From assembly GCF_026965555.1 (NCBI RefSeq), contig NZ_CP114040.1, positions 8,158,001 to 8,222,000 on the forward strand: DNA of 64,000 nucleotides, read 5' to 3'. This document shows, one piece after another, positions 16,566 through 27,035 of the stretch (positions are counted from its first letter, which is position 1; each line of letters starts with the position of its first letter). A program made the translations under genes and the position numbers. The DNA is from Nannocystis punicea. Lineage in GTDB: Bacteria > Myxococcota_A > Polyangia > Nannocystales > Nannocystaceae. Under the pieces are notes generated by a model. It saw only the letters and a program-made list of their open reading frames with translations, had not been told where the DNA came from and made no database searches.

Positions 16566-17837
16566 GTGAATCCCCTCGACCTCGCCCCCTCGCCTCGAAC
16601 CTTCACCGCCTCGCAGGAGCTGCTGAGCCGCGCCCGCTCGCTCATCCCCGGCGGCTATCACCTGTCCGGCCGGCCGCTGGTGACCCCCGCCGATTCGCCG
16701 ATGTACTTCGAGCGCGGCGCCGGCTGCCGGGTGTGGGACGTCGACGGCCACGAATACATCGACTTCGTCATGGCATACGGCCCGCTGCTGCTCGGCTACG
16801 CCCACGAGGAGGTCGACCGCGCCGCCTTCGAGCAGGCCCGGCGCGGCAACCTGCTGACCCTCAATCACCCGCTGCACCTCCGATTCGTCGAACGCCTGGT
16901 CGCGCGCTTCCCCGGGGCCGAGATGGGCGCCTTCTTCAAGACCGGCTCCGAGGCGACCACCGCCGCCCTGCGGCTGTCGCGACGCGCGACCGGTCGCCGC
17001 CGCGTCGCCCGCTGCGGCTATCACGGGTGGCACGATTGGTGCCTCCCGCTGGCCGACTTCGTCCCGGACGGCCTCGATCGCCAGGTCCTCGAATTCCGGC
17101 CCGACGAGCCCGAATCGCTGCACGAGCTGCTGCGGGCCCACGGGGACGAGGTCGCGGCGGTGATCCTCGCGCCCGAGATGATGCCCTCGTCGCGCCCCGA
17201 GCTCGCGCGTCGGTTCGCCGAGCTGGCGCGCGAGCACGGCGCGGTGTTCATCCTCGACGAGATCAAGACCGGCCTGCGGATCCACCCGGGCTCGTTTCAG
17301 CAGTGGGCCGGCGTCGTCCCCGACCTCACCACCCTCAGCAAGGCGCTCGGCAACGGCTGGCCGGTCGCCGCGGTGGTCGGCCGCCGCGACATCATGCGCC
17401 ACGGCGCCGAGCTGCACATGTCGGCCACCTACCACGGCGAGACCACCGGCATCGCCGCCGCGCTCGCCACCCTCGACGTCCTCGACCGCTCGGACGTCAC
17501 CGGCCACGTCTGGCGGCTGGGCGAGCGGCTCATCGCCGGTCTGCAGGCCGCCGCCGATCGCCACCGCGTGCCGGCGCTGGCCTACGGCGAGCCGCTGCCG
17601 CCGATGCCGTTCCTGCGCTTCACCCACGCCGACCCGCGGGTGCGCGACGCGATCGCGGCGACCTTCTACACCGAGATGCTGCAGCGCGGGATCTTGCTGC
17701 ACCCGCGCCACCTCTGGTTCGTCAGCGCGGCCCACGGCGACGACGACATCACCCGCACGCTCGCCGCCGCCGAGGCCGCGATGGCCGCGGTGCGGGCCCG
17801 GCATCGGCCGTCGCTGGACCCGCCGGCCGGCGCGTGA
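16566..17837 (+). CDS. class III PLP aminotransferase, glutamate-1-semialdehyde aminomutase-like
   Basis: 423 residues with the usual class III order: LIPGGYHLSGRPLV near the N-terminus, GCRVWDVDGHEYIDFVMAYG, FFKTGSEATTAALRLSR (PLP phosphate contact), GYHGWHDW, ILDEIKTGLR with the PLP Asp, and the Schiff-base lysine Lys259 in TLSKALGNGWPVAA. It resembles HemL but lacks features that would secure that role, and sits next to a sugar-metabolism cluster. Amino-sugar or secondary-metabolite transamination is as likely as 5-aminolevulinate synthesis. The GTG at 16566 was chosen since the family N-terminus begins here. Separated from the galactose cluster by 340 nt containing a terminator-like element. 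Confidence 0.85.
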   Translation: MNPLDLAPSPRTFTASQELLSRARSLIPGGYHLSGRPLVTPADSPMYFERGAGCRVWDVDGHEYIDFVMAYGPLLLGYAHEEVDRAAFEQARRGNLLTLNHPLHLRFVERLVARFPGAEMGAFFKTGSEATTAALRLSRRATGRRRVARCGYHGWHDWCLPLADFVPDGLDRQVLEFRPDEPESLHELLRAHGDEVAAVILAPEMMPSSRPELARRFAELAREHGAVFILDEIKTGLRIHPGSFQQWAGVVPDLTTLSKALGNGWPVAAVVGRRDIMRHGAELHMSATYHGETTGIAAALATLDVLDRSDVTGHVWRLGERLIAGLQAAADRHRVPALAYGEPLPPMPFLRFTHADPRVRDAIAATFYTEMLQRGILLHPRHLWFVSAAHGDDDITRTLAAAEAAMAAVRARHRPSLDPPAGA

Positions 17838-17887
17838 CCGGCCGTGGTGGCATCATTGGCGAGCCGCGAGATTGGCATGAGCGCCCC

Positions 17888-17947
17888 GGCGGCGCCGCGT
17901 CGGCGCCGCCTGGGAACTACCCTTGCGACCCGAGCCGCGGCTTTTTT
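17888..17947 (+). terminator. strong GC hairpin followed by AGCCGCGGCT + T6, putative intrinsic terminator
   Basis: Arms at 17888-17897 (GGCGGCGCCG) and 17901-17910 (CGGCGCCGCC) are exact reverse complements with a 3-nt CGT loop. About 20 nt later the palindrome AGCCGCGGCT (17933-17942) runs into six T. Located 50-110 nt after the aminotransferase stop, it would end that transcript before the glycosidase/galactose cluster. Confidence 0.5.
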
Positions 17948-18177
17948 ACGCCCGGCCTCGCTTGTCAGCGAAGAAACCTGGCCCATGCTCGGCGGACCAT
18001 CGCCCGCGAATCGAGGTCTCCATCCATGCCGACCGAGCGAGCCCTCGAGCACCGCGGCGAGCGGCCGTCAGGCGCCCCGCCCGGCGAGCCCGAGCGTCTG
18101 CTGCCGCGGCCCGATCGAGCTCCGGACGACCGGCGGGTCGACCGCGAGGGCGCCGCGTAATCACCCCAGAGCTTGTC

Positions 18178-20019
18178 GTGCCGCCACCGTCGAATACGAC
18201 CCCCCACGCCGCGCCGCCGAGCCGCGGTTATCCGCGCCCGCTGCTGCGCCGCGCCGACGAGACCTGGGTCAGCCTCGACGGCCCGTGGGAGTTCGCCCTC
18301 GATCGAACGGGCCAATGGCGGCACCCCGGCGAGGTCGAGTGGCAGGGCTCGATCGAGGTCCCGTTCGCGCCGGAGACCGAGCGCAGCGGCATCGGCGAGC
18401 GCGGCTACTTCGTCGCCTGCTGGTATCGCCGCCACCTGATCCTCCCGGCCGCCTCGCCGCACGAGCGGCTGTTCGTGCGCTTCGGCGCCGTCGACCACGG
18501 CGCCACGGTGTGGATCGACGGCGCCCAGGTGGCCGCGCACGAGGGCGGCTACACCCCGTTCTCGGTCGACGTCACGCGGGCGGACGGCGCCGACAATTCG
18601 ATCGAGCTCGTCGTGCGCGCCGTCGACGACCCGCACGACCTCGCGCGGCCGCGCGGCAAGCAGGACTGGCAGGAGCACCCGCACTCGATCTGGTATCAGC
18701 GCACCACCGGCATCTGGCAGACAGTGTGGCTCGAGCGCGTGCCCGACGTGCACATCGCCCACCTGCGCTGGACCTCGAACCTCTACCGGTGGGAGATCGG
18801 CTTCTCGACCCTGATCGCCGGCCTCGTCCCGCCGACCTTCAGCGTGCGCCTGCGCCTCTACAGCGGCGATCGGGTGCTCGTCGACGACCGGTATCAGTGC
18901 ACCCACAACGACCTGCACCGGCGGATCCCGCTGTCGGATCCGGGCATCGACGACGCCCGCAACGAGCTGCTGTGGTGTCCGGACTCGCCCAACCTCCTCT
19001 CGGCGGAGATCGAGCTCGTCGACGGCCAGGGGCAGGTCGTCGACGACGTGCGCAGCTACACCGCCCTGCGCACGATCGCCGTCCACCGCGATCAGATCCT
19101 GCTCAACGGCCGGCCGATCCGCCTGCGCCTGATCCTCGACCAGGGCTACTGGCCCGACACCGGCCTGACCGCGCCCGACGACGCCGCGCTGCGGCGGGAC
19201 GTCGAGCTCGTCCTGGCCATGGGCTTCAACGGGGTGCGCAAGCACCAGAAGATCGAAGATCCGCGCTACCTCTACTGGGCCGATCGCCTGGGGCTGCTGG
19301 TATGGGAGGAGATGCCGAGCGCGTATCGCTTCACCGGTCGCTCGGTCCAGGCGCTCATCCACGAGTGGATTCAGGTGCTGGCGCGCGACAGCAGCCACCC
19401 TTGCATCGTCGCGTGGGTGCCGTTCAACGAGTCGTGGGGCGTCCCCAACCTGCCCGACAACCCGTCCGAGCGTCACTACGTCACTGCGCTCTACCACTTG
19501 ACCCGGACCCTCGACCCCAATCGGCCGGTCGTCGGCAACGACGGGTGGGAGAGCGTCGCCACCGACATCATCGGCATCCACGACTACGAGGTCGACCCCG
19601 AGCGGATGCTGGCCCGCTATCAGGCCCCGAACGTGCGCAACAACCTCTACGAGCGCGAGCGCTTCGGCGGCCGCGAGCTCGTGCTCGGCGACTTCCAGAG
19701 CTTCGACCACCCCGTGGTCCTGTCGGAGTTCGGCGGGATCGCCTTCTCCGACGACCGCCACAAGACCTGGGGCTACAGCCGCAGCAACGACGCCAGCGAG
19801 CTCGAGCGCCGCCTGCACGCCCTGTTCACCGTCGTGCGCGCCCAGGACATCCTCGCCGGCTATTGTTATACGCAGTTCGCCGATACGTATCAGGAGGCCA
19901 ACGGCCTCCTGTACGCCGACCGCACGCCCAAGCTGCCGCTCGAGCGGATCGCCGCGCTCAACGGCCTCGGGCCGCCGACCCCGCACGACGACCACGGCCA
20001 CCAGGGACAGGAGGTCTAG
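18178..20019 (+). CDS. glycoside hydrolase family 2 (beta-galactosidase/beta-glucuronidase type)
   Basis: 613 residues: N-terminal jelly-roll sugar-binding domain (DGPWEFALDRTGQW, RHLILPAA), Ig-like middle, then a TIM barrel. The acid/base Glu418 lies in WVPFNESWG and the nucleophile Glu517 in VVLSEFGGIAF, both in the expected GH2 context. The domain order and its place before galT-galK suggest beta-galactosidase activity, but beta-glucuronidase or mannosidase activity cannot be excluded. No signal peptide, so it acts on imported or intracellular glycosides. The start is uncertain: GTG 18178 is the first in-frame start after an in-frame region of obvious non-coding character. One base separates it from galT. 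Confidence 0.88.
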   Translation: MPPPSNTTPHAAPPSRGYPRPLLRRADETWVSLDGPWEFALDRTGQWRHPGEVEWQGSIEVPFAPETERSGIGERGYFVACWYRRHLILPAASPHERLFVRFGAVDHGATVWIDGAQVAAHEGGYTPFSVDVTRADGADNSIELVVRAVDDPHDLARPRGKQDWQEHPHSIWYQRTTGIWQTVWLERVPDVHIAHLRWTSNLYRWEIGFSTLIAGLVPPTFSVRLRLYSGDRVLVDDRYQCTHNDLHRRIPLSDPGIDDARNELLWCPDSPNLLSAEIELVDGQGQVVDDVRSYTALRTIAVHRDQILLNGRPIRLRLILDQGYWPDTGLTAPDDAALRRDVELVLAMGFNGVRKHQKIEDPRYLYWADRLGLLVWEEMPSAYRFTGRSVQALIHEWIQVLARDSSHPCIVAWVPFNESWGVPNLPDNPSERHYVTALYHLTRTLDPNRPVVGNDGWESVATDIIGIHDYEVDPERMLARYQAPNVRNNLYERERFGGRELVLGDFQSFDHPVVLSEFGGIAFSDDRHKTWGYSRSNDASELERRLHALFTVVRAQDILAGYCYTQFADTYQEANGLLYADRTPKLPLERIAALNGLGPPTPHDDHGHQGQEV

Positions 20020-20020
20020 C

Positions 20021-21095
<1,075 letters not shown>

Positions 21096-21103
<8 letters not shown>

Positions 21104-22226
21104 TCACGACGTGTTCGCCGAGCTGTACGGCCACAGCAGCGAGACGTGCGCCAGCGCGCCGGGCCGCGTCAACCTGATCGGCGATCACACCGACTACAAC
21201 GGCGGCTTCGTCCTGCCGACCGCGCTGCCGCAGCGCACCCGCGTGCAGCTGCGAGGCCGCGACGATCGCCGCGTGCGGGCCGCGAGCGCCCAGCGGCCCG
21301 GGGTCGTCGGCTACGAGCTCGGCGCGGAGCACAAGACCGGCGGCTGGCTCGACTACGTGCAGGGGATCACGACGATCCTCGCCGCCGAGGGGCGGCCGCT
21401 CGCCGGCTTCGAGCTCTACGTCGACTCCGACGTACCCGTCGGCAGCGGCCTGTCGTCCAGCGCCGCCCTCGAGGTCGCGCTGCTGCGTGGCCTGCGAAAG
21501 CTGCTCTCGCTCGGCCTCGACGACGACGTCGTGGCCGCGCTGGCCCACCGGGCCGAGACCGAATTCGTCGGCGCCCCGGTCGGCATCATGGACCAGCTGG
21601 TGTGCAGCAAGGGCGACGAGAGCACCGCCCTGTTCATCGACACGCGCTCGCTGGTCGTCGAGCCGATCGCGCTCCCGCCCGACCTCGGCCTGGTCGTCAT
21701 CGACTCCGGCGTGCCGCACGATCACAGCACCGGCGATTATCGGAAGCGTCGCGCCGAGTGCGAGCAGGCCGCGGCGCTGCTCGGCGTGTGGCAGCTGCGC
21801 GACGTCGAGGCCGGCGACCCGCGGATCGCGGGCTTGCCCGAGCCGCTGGCGCGGCGCACCCGCCACGTCGTCGAGGAGAACCAGCGGGTCCTCGACGCCG
21901 TGCGCGCGCTGTCTGCCGCGGACCTGCCCGCGCTGGGGCGACTGTTCGACGAATCACACCGGTCGATGCGCGACGACTTCGAGGTCTCGCTGCCGGCCAT
22001 CGATCTGCTGGTGGCCCTGGCCCGGCGCCACCCCGCGGTCCTCGGCGCGCGCCTCACCGGCGGAGGCTTCGGCGGCGCGGTCGTCATCCTCACCCTGCGG
22101 GCCCACACCGCCGCCGTGGCGCTGGACGTCGTCGCCGCGTATTCGGCGATCCTCCCGCGCGAGCCAATGGTCATACTCCCATGGTTGCACGCACAACAGA
22201 ACCATCCCATGAACCTGGAATCATGA
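21096..22226 (+). CDS. galK: galactokinase
   Basis: 376 residues, a GHMP kinase that phosphorylates galactose at C1. The galactokinase signature GRVNLIGDHTDYNGGFVLP, the ATP loop PVGSGLSSSAALEVALL, the MDQL catalytic-Asp region (GAPVGIMDQLVCSKG) and the C-terminal LTGGGFGGAVV are all present. Overlaps galT upstream by 8 nt and the glycosyltransferase downstream by 4 nt (ATGA). No mutarotase gene is present in the cluster. Confidence 0.96.
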
Positions 22227-23455
22227 GCAACCTCGAGCAAGACCGGAGCGCCCCGCGGCGCGACCGCGATCGTGACCGCGACCGCGACGTCGACCCGCCG
22301 CGGGCCCTCGCGGACTACGACCTCGTGTGTCTGTCGCACCTCCGCTGGGACTTCGTCTACCAGCGCCCGCAGCACCTGCTGTCGCGCTGCGCGCGGGCGC
22401 GGCGGGTGTTCTTCGTCGAGGAGCCGGTCCGCGGCGACAGCGTGCCGCGGCTCGAGTGCAGCCGCCGCGACTGCGGCGTCACCGTGGTGGTCCCGCACCT
22501 GCCGGGCGACCTCGACGACGACGAGACCGAGATGTTGCTGCGCTGCCTCGTCGACGACCTGCTCGCCGACCAGCGGCTGACCCATTACGTGCTCTGGTAT
22601 TACACGCCGATGGCGCTCGGCTTCACCGGCCACCTCGCGCCGCTCGCCACCGTGTACGATTGCATGGACGAGCTGTCGGCCTTCTGGGGCGCCCCGCGGG
22701 CCCTGTGCGAGCGCGAGCGCGACCTGCTGCGCACCGCCGACCTCGTGTTCACCGGCGGCCGCAGCCTGTACGAGGCCAAGCGCGCGCTGCGGCCGGGCGC
22801 GCACCTGTTCCCCAGCAGCATCGACGTCCCGCACTTCCGCCGGGCCCGCGCGCGCCAGTCCGAGCCGCCCGACCAGGCCGCGCTCGGCCGGCCGCGGCTC
22901 GGCTACTTCGGGGTCATCGACGAGCGCATCGACCTCGACCTGCTGGCGGCCGCCGCCGATCTGCGGCCGGACTTCACCTTCGTCATGGTCGGCCCGGTCG
23001 CCAAGATCGACCCGGCCGCGCTGCCGTGCCGGCCCAACATCCATTACCTCGGCCAGAAGCCGTACGCGGAGCTGCCGGCCTACATCGCCGGCTGGGACGT
23101 CGCCCTCATGCCGTTCGCCCGCAACGAGTCGACGCGCTTCATCAGCCCGACCAAGACCCCCGAGTACCTGGCCTCCGGGCGGCCGGTCGTGGCCACCTCG
23201 ATCCGCGACGTCGTCGACCCGTACGGCCGCGAGGGCCTGGTCGCCATCGCCGACACCCCGGCCGACTTCGTCGCCGCCGCCCTGCGCGCCCTGCAGCCGT
23301 CGCGGCGCGCGGAGTGGCTGCAGCAGGTCGACGCCTTCCTCGCCCGCGGCTCGTGGGACCGCACCTGGGCGCAGATGGAGTCGCTGATCGGCGCCGCCGT
23401 GCGGGCCAACCGGGCGGCCGGCTCGCCGAGGATCGATCCATGTTCGACTACCTGA
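22223..23455 (+). CDS. GT-B glycosyltransferase, probable galactofuranosyltransferase
   Basis: 410 residues. An Arg/Asp-rich leader (about 30 residues, RDRDRDRD) is followed by LVCLSHLRWDFVYQRPQHLL, a conserved beginning of a GT family 1/4-like group that often sits beside glf. The C-terminal donor domain shows GYFGVIDERIDL, FVMVGPVAKID, IHYLGQKPYAELPAYI and the E-x7-E-like block SPTKTPEYLASGRPVVATS. No transmembrane segment. Because it is translationally coupled to galK (ATGA) and overlaps glf by 16 nt, UDP-galactofuranose is the likely donor (inference). Acceptor unknown. Confidence 0.85.
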   Translation: MSNLEQDRSAPRRDRDRDRDRDVDPPRALADYDLVCLSHLRWDFVYQRPQHLLSRCARARRVFFVEEPVRGDSVPRLECSRRDCGVTVVVPHLPGDLDDDETEMLLRCLVDDLLADQRLTHYVLWYYTPMALGFTGHLAPLATVYDCMDELSAFWGAPRALCERERDLLRTADLVFTGGRSLYEAKRALRPGAHLFPSSIDVPHFRRARARQSEPPDQAALGRPRLGYFGVIDERIDLDLLAAAADLRPDFTFVMVGPVAKIDPAALPCRPNIHYLGQKPYAELPAYIAGWDVALMPFARNESTRFISPTKTPEYLASGRPVVATSIRDVVDPYGREGLVAIADTPADFVAAALRALQPSRRAEWLQQVDAFLARGSWDRTWAQMESLIGAAVRANRAAGSPRIDPCSTT

Positions 23456-24528
23456 TCGTGGGCGCCGGCTTCGCCGGCAGCGTGCTCGCCGAGCGGCTCG
23501 CGGCCGACGCGGGCAAGCGGGTGCTGCTCGTCGATCGGCGGCCGCACATCGGCGGCAACGCCTACGATCATTACGACGACGCCGGCCTGTTGGTCCACAA
23601 GTACGGGCCGCACATCTTCCACACCAACTCGCGCGAGGTGTTCGACTACCTCGGTCGATTCACCGCCTGGCGCCCCTACGAGCACCGCGTCCTCGCCAGC
23701 GTCGACGGCCAGCTGCTGCCGATCCCCATCAACCTCGACACCGTCAATCGCCTCTACGGCCTCGGCCTGACCGCGCTCGAGCTCGAGCAGTTCTTCGCCG
23801 CCCGGGCCGAGCCCGTCGAGTCGGTGCGCACCTCCGAAGACGTGATCGTCAGCCGCATAGGCCGCGAGCTCTACACCAAGTTCTTCCGCGGCTACACGCG
23901 CAAGCAGTGGGGCCTCGACCCCGGCGAGCTCGACGCCTCGGTGACCGCGCGGGTGCCGATCCGCCTCAACCGCGACGACCGCTACTTCAGCGACACCTAC
24001 CAGGCGATGCCCAGCCGCGGCTACACCCGCCTGTTCGATCGCATGCTGGCGCACCCGAACATCAAGGTCCTGCTGGGCGCCGATTACCGCGACGTCGCCC
24101 ACGAGGTGTCGTTCCGCCAGATGATCTACACCGGCCCCGTCGACGAGTTCTTCGACTACCGCTTCGGCAAGCTGCCGTACCGCTCGCTGCGCTTCGACCA
24201 CCAGACCTTCGACCGCCCGACCTTCCAGCCCGCCCCGGTCGTCAACTACCCCAACGAGCACCCGTACACGCGGATCACCGAGTTCAAGTACCTCACCGGG
24301 CAAGAGCACCCCAAGACCAGCGTCGTCTACGAGTACCCGTGCGACGACGGGGACCCCTACTACCCGGTCCCCCGGCCCGAGAACGCCGAGCTGTACCGCC
24401 GCTACAAGGCCCTCGCCGACGCCACCCCGGGGGTCCACTTCGCCGGGCGGCTCGCCACCTACCGCTATTACAACATGGACCAGGTGGTCGCCCAGGCGCT
24501 GACTCTGTACGCCCGGCTGCGCGAATAA
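23440..24528 (+). CDS. glf: UDP-galactopyranose mutase
   Basis: 362 residues, the usual bacterial length. A flavoenzyme that interconverts UDP-galactopyranose and UDP-galactofuranose. FAD-binding GAGFAGSVLAERLA at residues 8-21, RRPHIGGNAYD, the HKYGPHIFHT substrate loop, FFRGYTRKQWGLDP, and the C-terminal GRLATYRYYNMDQVVAQAL are all hallmark blocks. It overlaps the glycosyltransferase gene and is followed 9 nt later by the GH1-like gene. Its presence shows that the cell makes galactofuranose-containing glycans. Confidence 0.97.
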   Translation: MFDYLIVGAGFAGSVLAERLAADAGKRVLLVDRRPHIGGNAYDHYDDAGLLVHKYGPHIFHTNSREVFDYLGRFTAWRPYEHRVLASVDGQLLPIPINLDTVNRLYGLGLTALELEQFFAARAEPVESVRTSEDVIVSRIGRELYTKFFRGYTRKQWGLDPGELDASVTARVPIRLNRDDRYFSDTYQAMPSRGYTRLFDRMLAHPNIKVLLGADYRDVAHEVSFRQMIYTGPVDEFFDYRFGKLPYRSLRFDHQTFDRPTFQPAPVVNYPNEHPYTRITEFKYLTGQEHPKTSVVYEYPCDDGDPYYPVPRPENAELYRRYKALADATPGVHFAGRLATYRYYNMDQVVAQALTLYARLRE

Positions 24529-24537
24529 CGAGGACCC

Positions 24538-25899
24538 ATGGACAGCACGCGCCCACCGGCGCCCCTGGAATTGTGGGGCGGCGTCGAATGCACCGTCAAT
24601 CGCGTCGGCGACCGCTTCCACGATCAGCTGGTCGCCAGCGGCCATCACCTCCGCCACGCCGACATCGACGTCCTCGCCGGCCTCGGCGTCCGCGCCGTCC
24701 GCTATCCGGTGCTGTGGGAGCGGACCGAGCGCTCGCCCGGGCGCCACGATTTCACCTGGTCCGACCGCCGCCTCGCCCTGCTGCACGCGTGGGGCGTGAC
24801 CCCGATCGTCGGCCTGCTCCACCACGGCAGCGGCCCGGCGCACACGAACCTGCTCGACCCCGAGTTCCCGCGCCTGTTCGCCGCCTACGCCGCCGCGGTC
24901 GCCCGCCGCTACCCGTGGGTCGAGCTCTACACCCCGATCAACGAGCCGCTCACCACCGCCCGCTTCAGCGCCCTGTACGGCCACTGGTACCCGCATCACC
25001 GCAGCGACGCGTCGTTCTGCCGCGCTCTGGTGAATCAATGCCTGGCGACCCGCCTGGCGATGCGGGAGATCCGGCGCGTCAACCATCGCGCGCAGCTGCT
25101 CCACACCGAGGACCTCGGGGCCACTCTGGCCACCCCCGCGCTGGCCTACCAGGCCGACTTCGAGAACGAGCGCCGGTTCCTCTCGCACGATCTGCTGTGC
25201 GGCCGGGTCCGCCGCGACCACCCGTTCCACGCCTACCTGCGCGGATTCGGGATCACCGACGGCGAATTGGCGGCCCTGCGCGACCAGCCGCCGCCCGACC
25301 TGCTCGGCGCCAATCACTACATCACCAGCGTCCGCTTCCTCGACGATCGCCTCGAGCACTACCCGACCCTCGTCCCCGGCGGCAACGGCCGCCACCGCTA
25401 CGTCGACGTCGAGGCGGTCCGCGTGTGCGACCACGGCATGCCGTGGGCGTACGAGCTGCTCCACGAGCTGGGCGCGCGCTACGAGCTCCCGCTCGTCGTC
25501 ACCGAGGCCCACCTCGCCTGCGAGGTCGACGAGCAGATCCGCTGGTTCGACGAGCTGTGGCAGGCCGCCGGGCGCTGCCGGGCCGACGGCTTCGACGTCC
25601 GCGCGGTCACTGCCTGGTCCCTGTTCGGCGCCTACGACTGGCACTGCCTCGTGACCCGAGAGACAGGTCAATACGAGCCCGGCGCCTTCGACGTCCGCGA
25701 CGGCGACCCGCGCCCCACCGAGCTGGCCCGCTACCTCGCCGGCCTGGCCGCGGCGTCCGCCGACCGCCACCCGGCCCTGGGCGCGCCCGGCTGGTGGCGC
25801 CAGCCGTCTCGCCTGCATTACCCGCCGCCGCCGCGCCCGCGTCGACACAGCGGCCCGACCCACGATCGTCCCGGCGCGGCCGCGCCGCGAGGAGCTTGA
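24538..25899 (+). CDS. glycoside hydrolase family 1-like protein
   Basis: 453 residues, a TIM-barrel GH1 relative. The acid/base motif TPINEPLTT has Glu136, and the nucleophile is Glu323 in LVVTEAHLA (family pattern ITENG/TE). It is shorter and more divergent than classical beta-glucosidases (for example ELWGGVECTVNRVGDRFHDQ at the start), resembling GH1-like proteins linked to exopolysaccharide and deoxysugar genes. The last ~35 residues are Pro/Arg/His-rich and probably disordered. No signal peptide. GAGG lies just upstream of ATG 24538. It may trim or recycle galactosides; true activity unknown. Confidence 0.85.
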   Translation: MDSTRPPAPLELWGGVECTVNRVGDRFHDQLVASGHHLRHADIDVLAGLGVRAVRYPVLWERTERSPGRHDFTWSDRRLALLHAWGVTPIVGLLHHGSGPAHTNLLDPEFPRLFAAYAAAVARRYPWVELYTPINEPLTTARFSALYGHWYPHHRSDASFCRALVNQCLATRLAMREIRRVNHRAQLLHTEDLGATLATPALAYQADFENERRFLSHDLLCGRVRRDHPFHAYLRGFGITDGELAALRDQPPPDLLGANHYITSVRFLDDRLEHYPTLVPGGNGRHRYVDVEAVRVCDHGMPWAYELLHELGARYELPLVVTEAHLACEVDEQIRWFDELWQAAGRCRADGFDVRAVTAWSLFGAYDWHCLVTRETGQYEPGAFDVRDGDPRPTELARYLAGLAAASADRHPALGAPGWWRQPSRLHYPPPPRPRRHSGPTHDRPGAAAPRGA

Positions 25900-25900
25900 A

Positions 25901-26881
25901 ATGCGCGTACTCGTCACCGGCGGCGCCGGATACATCGGCAGCGTGGTCGTGGAGGAGCTGCTCCGCGCCGGTCACGGCGTCACTGTGATCGACAACCTGA
26001 GCAAGGGCCACGCCGACGCTGTCCCGCCCGAGGTCGAGCTGGTGCGCGCCGACCTGCGCGAGGCGGAGCGGCTGCGCCGGCTGCTCCGCGACGACCGCGT
26101 CGAGGCGGTGGTCCACATGGCCGCCGACTCGCTGGTCGGCGAATCGGTGCAGAGCCCGGCCAAGTACTATGATAACAACGTGATCGCGGGCCTCGGCCTG
26201 CTCGACGCCATGGTCGACGTCGGCGTCCATCGCCTCGTGTTCTCCTCGACCGCCGCCGTCTACGGCGAACCCGAGGCCCAGCCGATCGACGAGACCGCCG
26301 CCACGCGGCCCACCAATCCCTATGGCGAGACCAAGCTCGCGCTCGAGCGGGCCTTCGCCTGGTACGAGCGCGCCTACGGCCTGCGCTCCGCCTCCCTGCG
26401 CTACTTCAACGCGGCCGGCGCCAGCGCCCGCTGCGGCGAGCTCCACGACCCCGAGACCCACCTGATCCCCCTCGTCCTCCAGGTCGCCCTCGGCCGCGCC
26501 CCCTACGTCACCGTGTACGGCGACGATTACCCCACCCCCGACGGCACCTGCGTCCGCGATTACATCCACGTCGTCGACCTCGCGCGCGCCCACGTCCTCG
26601 CGCTCTCGGCCGTCGACCGCGGCAGCTGCGTCTACAACCTCGGCTGCGGCGGCCCCGGCTACACAGTGCGCCAGGTCGTCGACGTCGCCCGCGAGGTCAC
26701 GGGTGCCCCCATTCCGGTGCGCCTCGGCCCGCGCCGCGCCGGCGACCCGGCGATCCTGGTGGCCAGCTCCTCGCGGATCCAGCGCGAGCTCGGCTGGCGC
26801 CCGCAGCTCGGCGCATTGACCACGATCGTCGAATCGGCGTGGGCGTGGCTCCGCGTCCACCCCCACGGCTACGCGCATTGA
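25901..26881 (+). CDS. galE: UDP-glucose 4-epimerase
   Basis: 326 residues, extended SDR family. NAD-binding GGAGYIGS (7-14), the active-site pair Tyr141 and Lys145 in NPYGETKLA, catalytic Ser in VFSSTAAVYGE, SLRYFNAAGA and DGTCVRDYIHVVDLA are diagnostic. It interconverts UDP-glucose and UDP-galactose, closing the Leloir cycle and feeding glf. Begins 1 nt after the GH1-like gene with GAGGAG about 8 nt upstream. Last gene of the cluster; the next gene starts about 150 nt later. Confidence 0.96.
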   Translation: MRVLVTGGAGYIGSVVVEELLRAGHGVTVIDNLSKGHADAVPPEVELVRADLREAERLRRLLRDDRVEAVVHMAADSLVGESVQSPAKYYDNNVIAGLGLLDAMVDVGVHRLVFSSTAAVYGEPEAQPIDETAATRPTNPYGETKLALERAFAWYERAYGLRSASLRYFNAAGASARCGELHDPETHLIPLVLQVALGRAPYVTVYGDDYPTPDGTCVRDYIHVVDLARAHVLALSAVDRGSCVYNLGCGGPGYTVRQVVDVAREVTGAPIPVRLGPRRAGDPAILVASSSRIQRELGWRPQLGALTTIVESAWAWLRVHPHGYAH

Positions 26882-27035
26882 CCCACCGGCGGCGCGCCCT
26901 CTCAATCGCAGGCCGTGGCGCATCCCCGCCGCTTCCGTCGTGCGGGAGCGCCCGACCCCGCTTCCGCACGACGGCGGCCGAACGCCGCGCGCGCGGGGAA
27001 CAGAACAGGCCAGCCCCCGCGTTGTCCGCGTCGCC

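Noticed and set aside
14222..16645. A single long minus-strand frame covering both ferritin-like genes
   Set aside because: Only its last 210 codons are a real gene; further upstream it runs out of frame through the larger ferritin-like gene, which has its own start, stop and ribosome-binding site.
22327..24528. A 733-residue frame that would fuse a leader to UDP-galactopyranose mutase
   Set aside because: The mutase proper starts at 23440. The upstream part is the glycosyltransferase gene read in the wrong frame.
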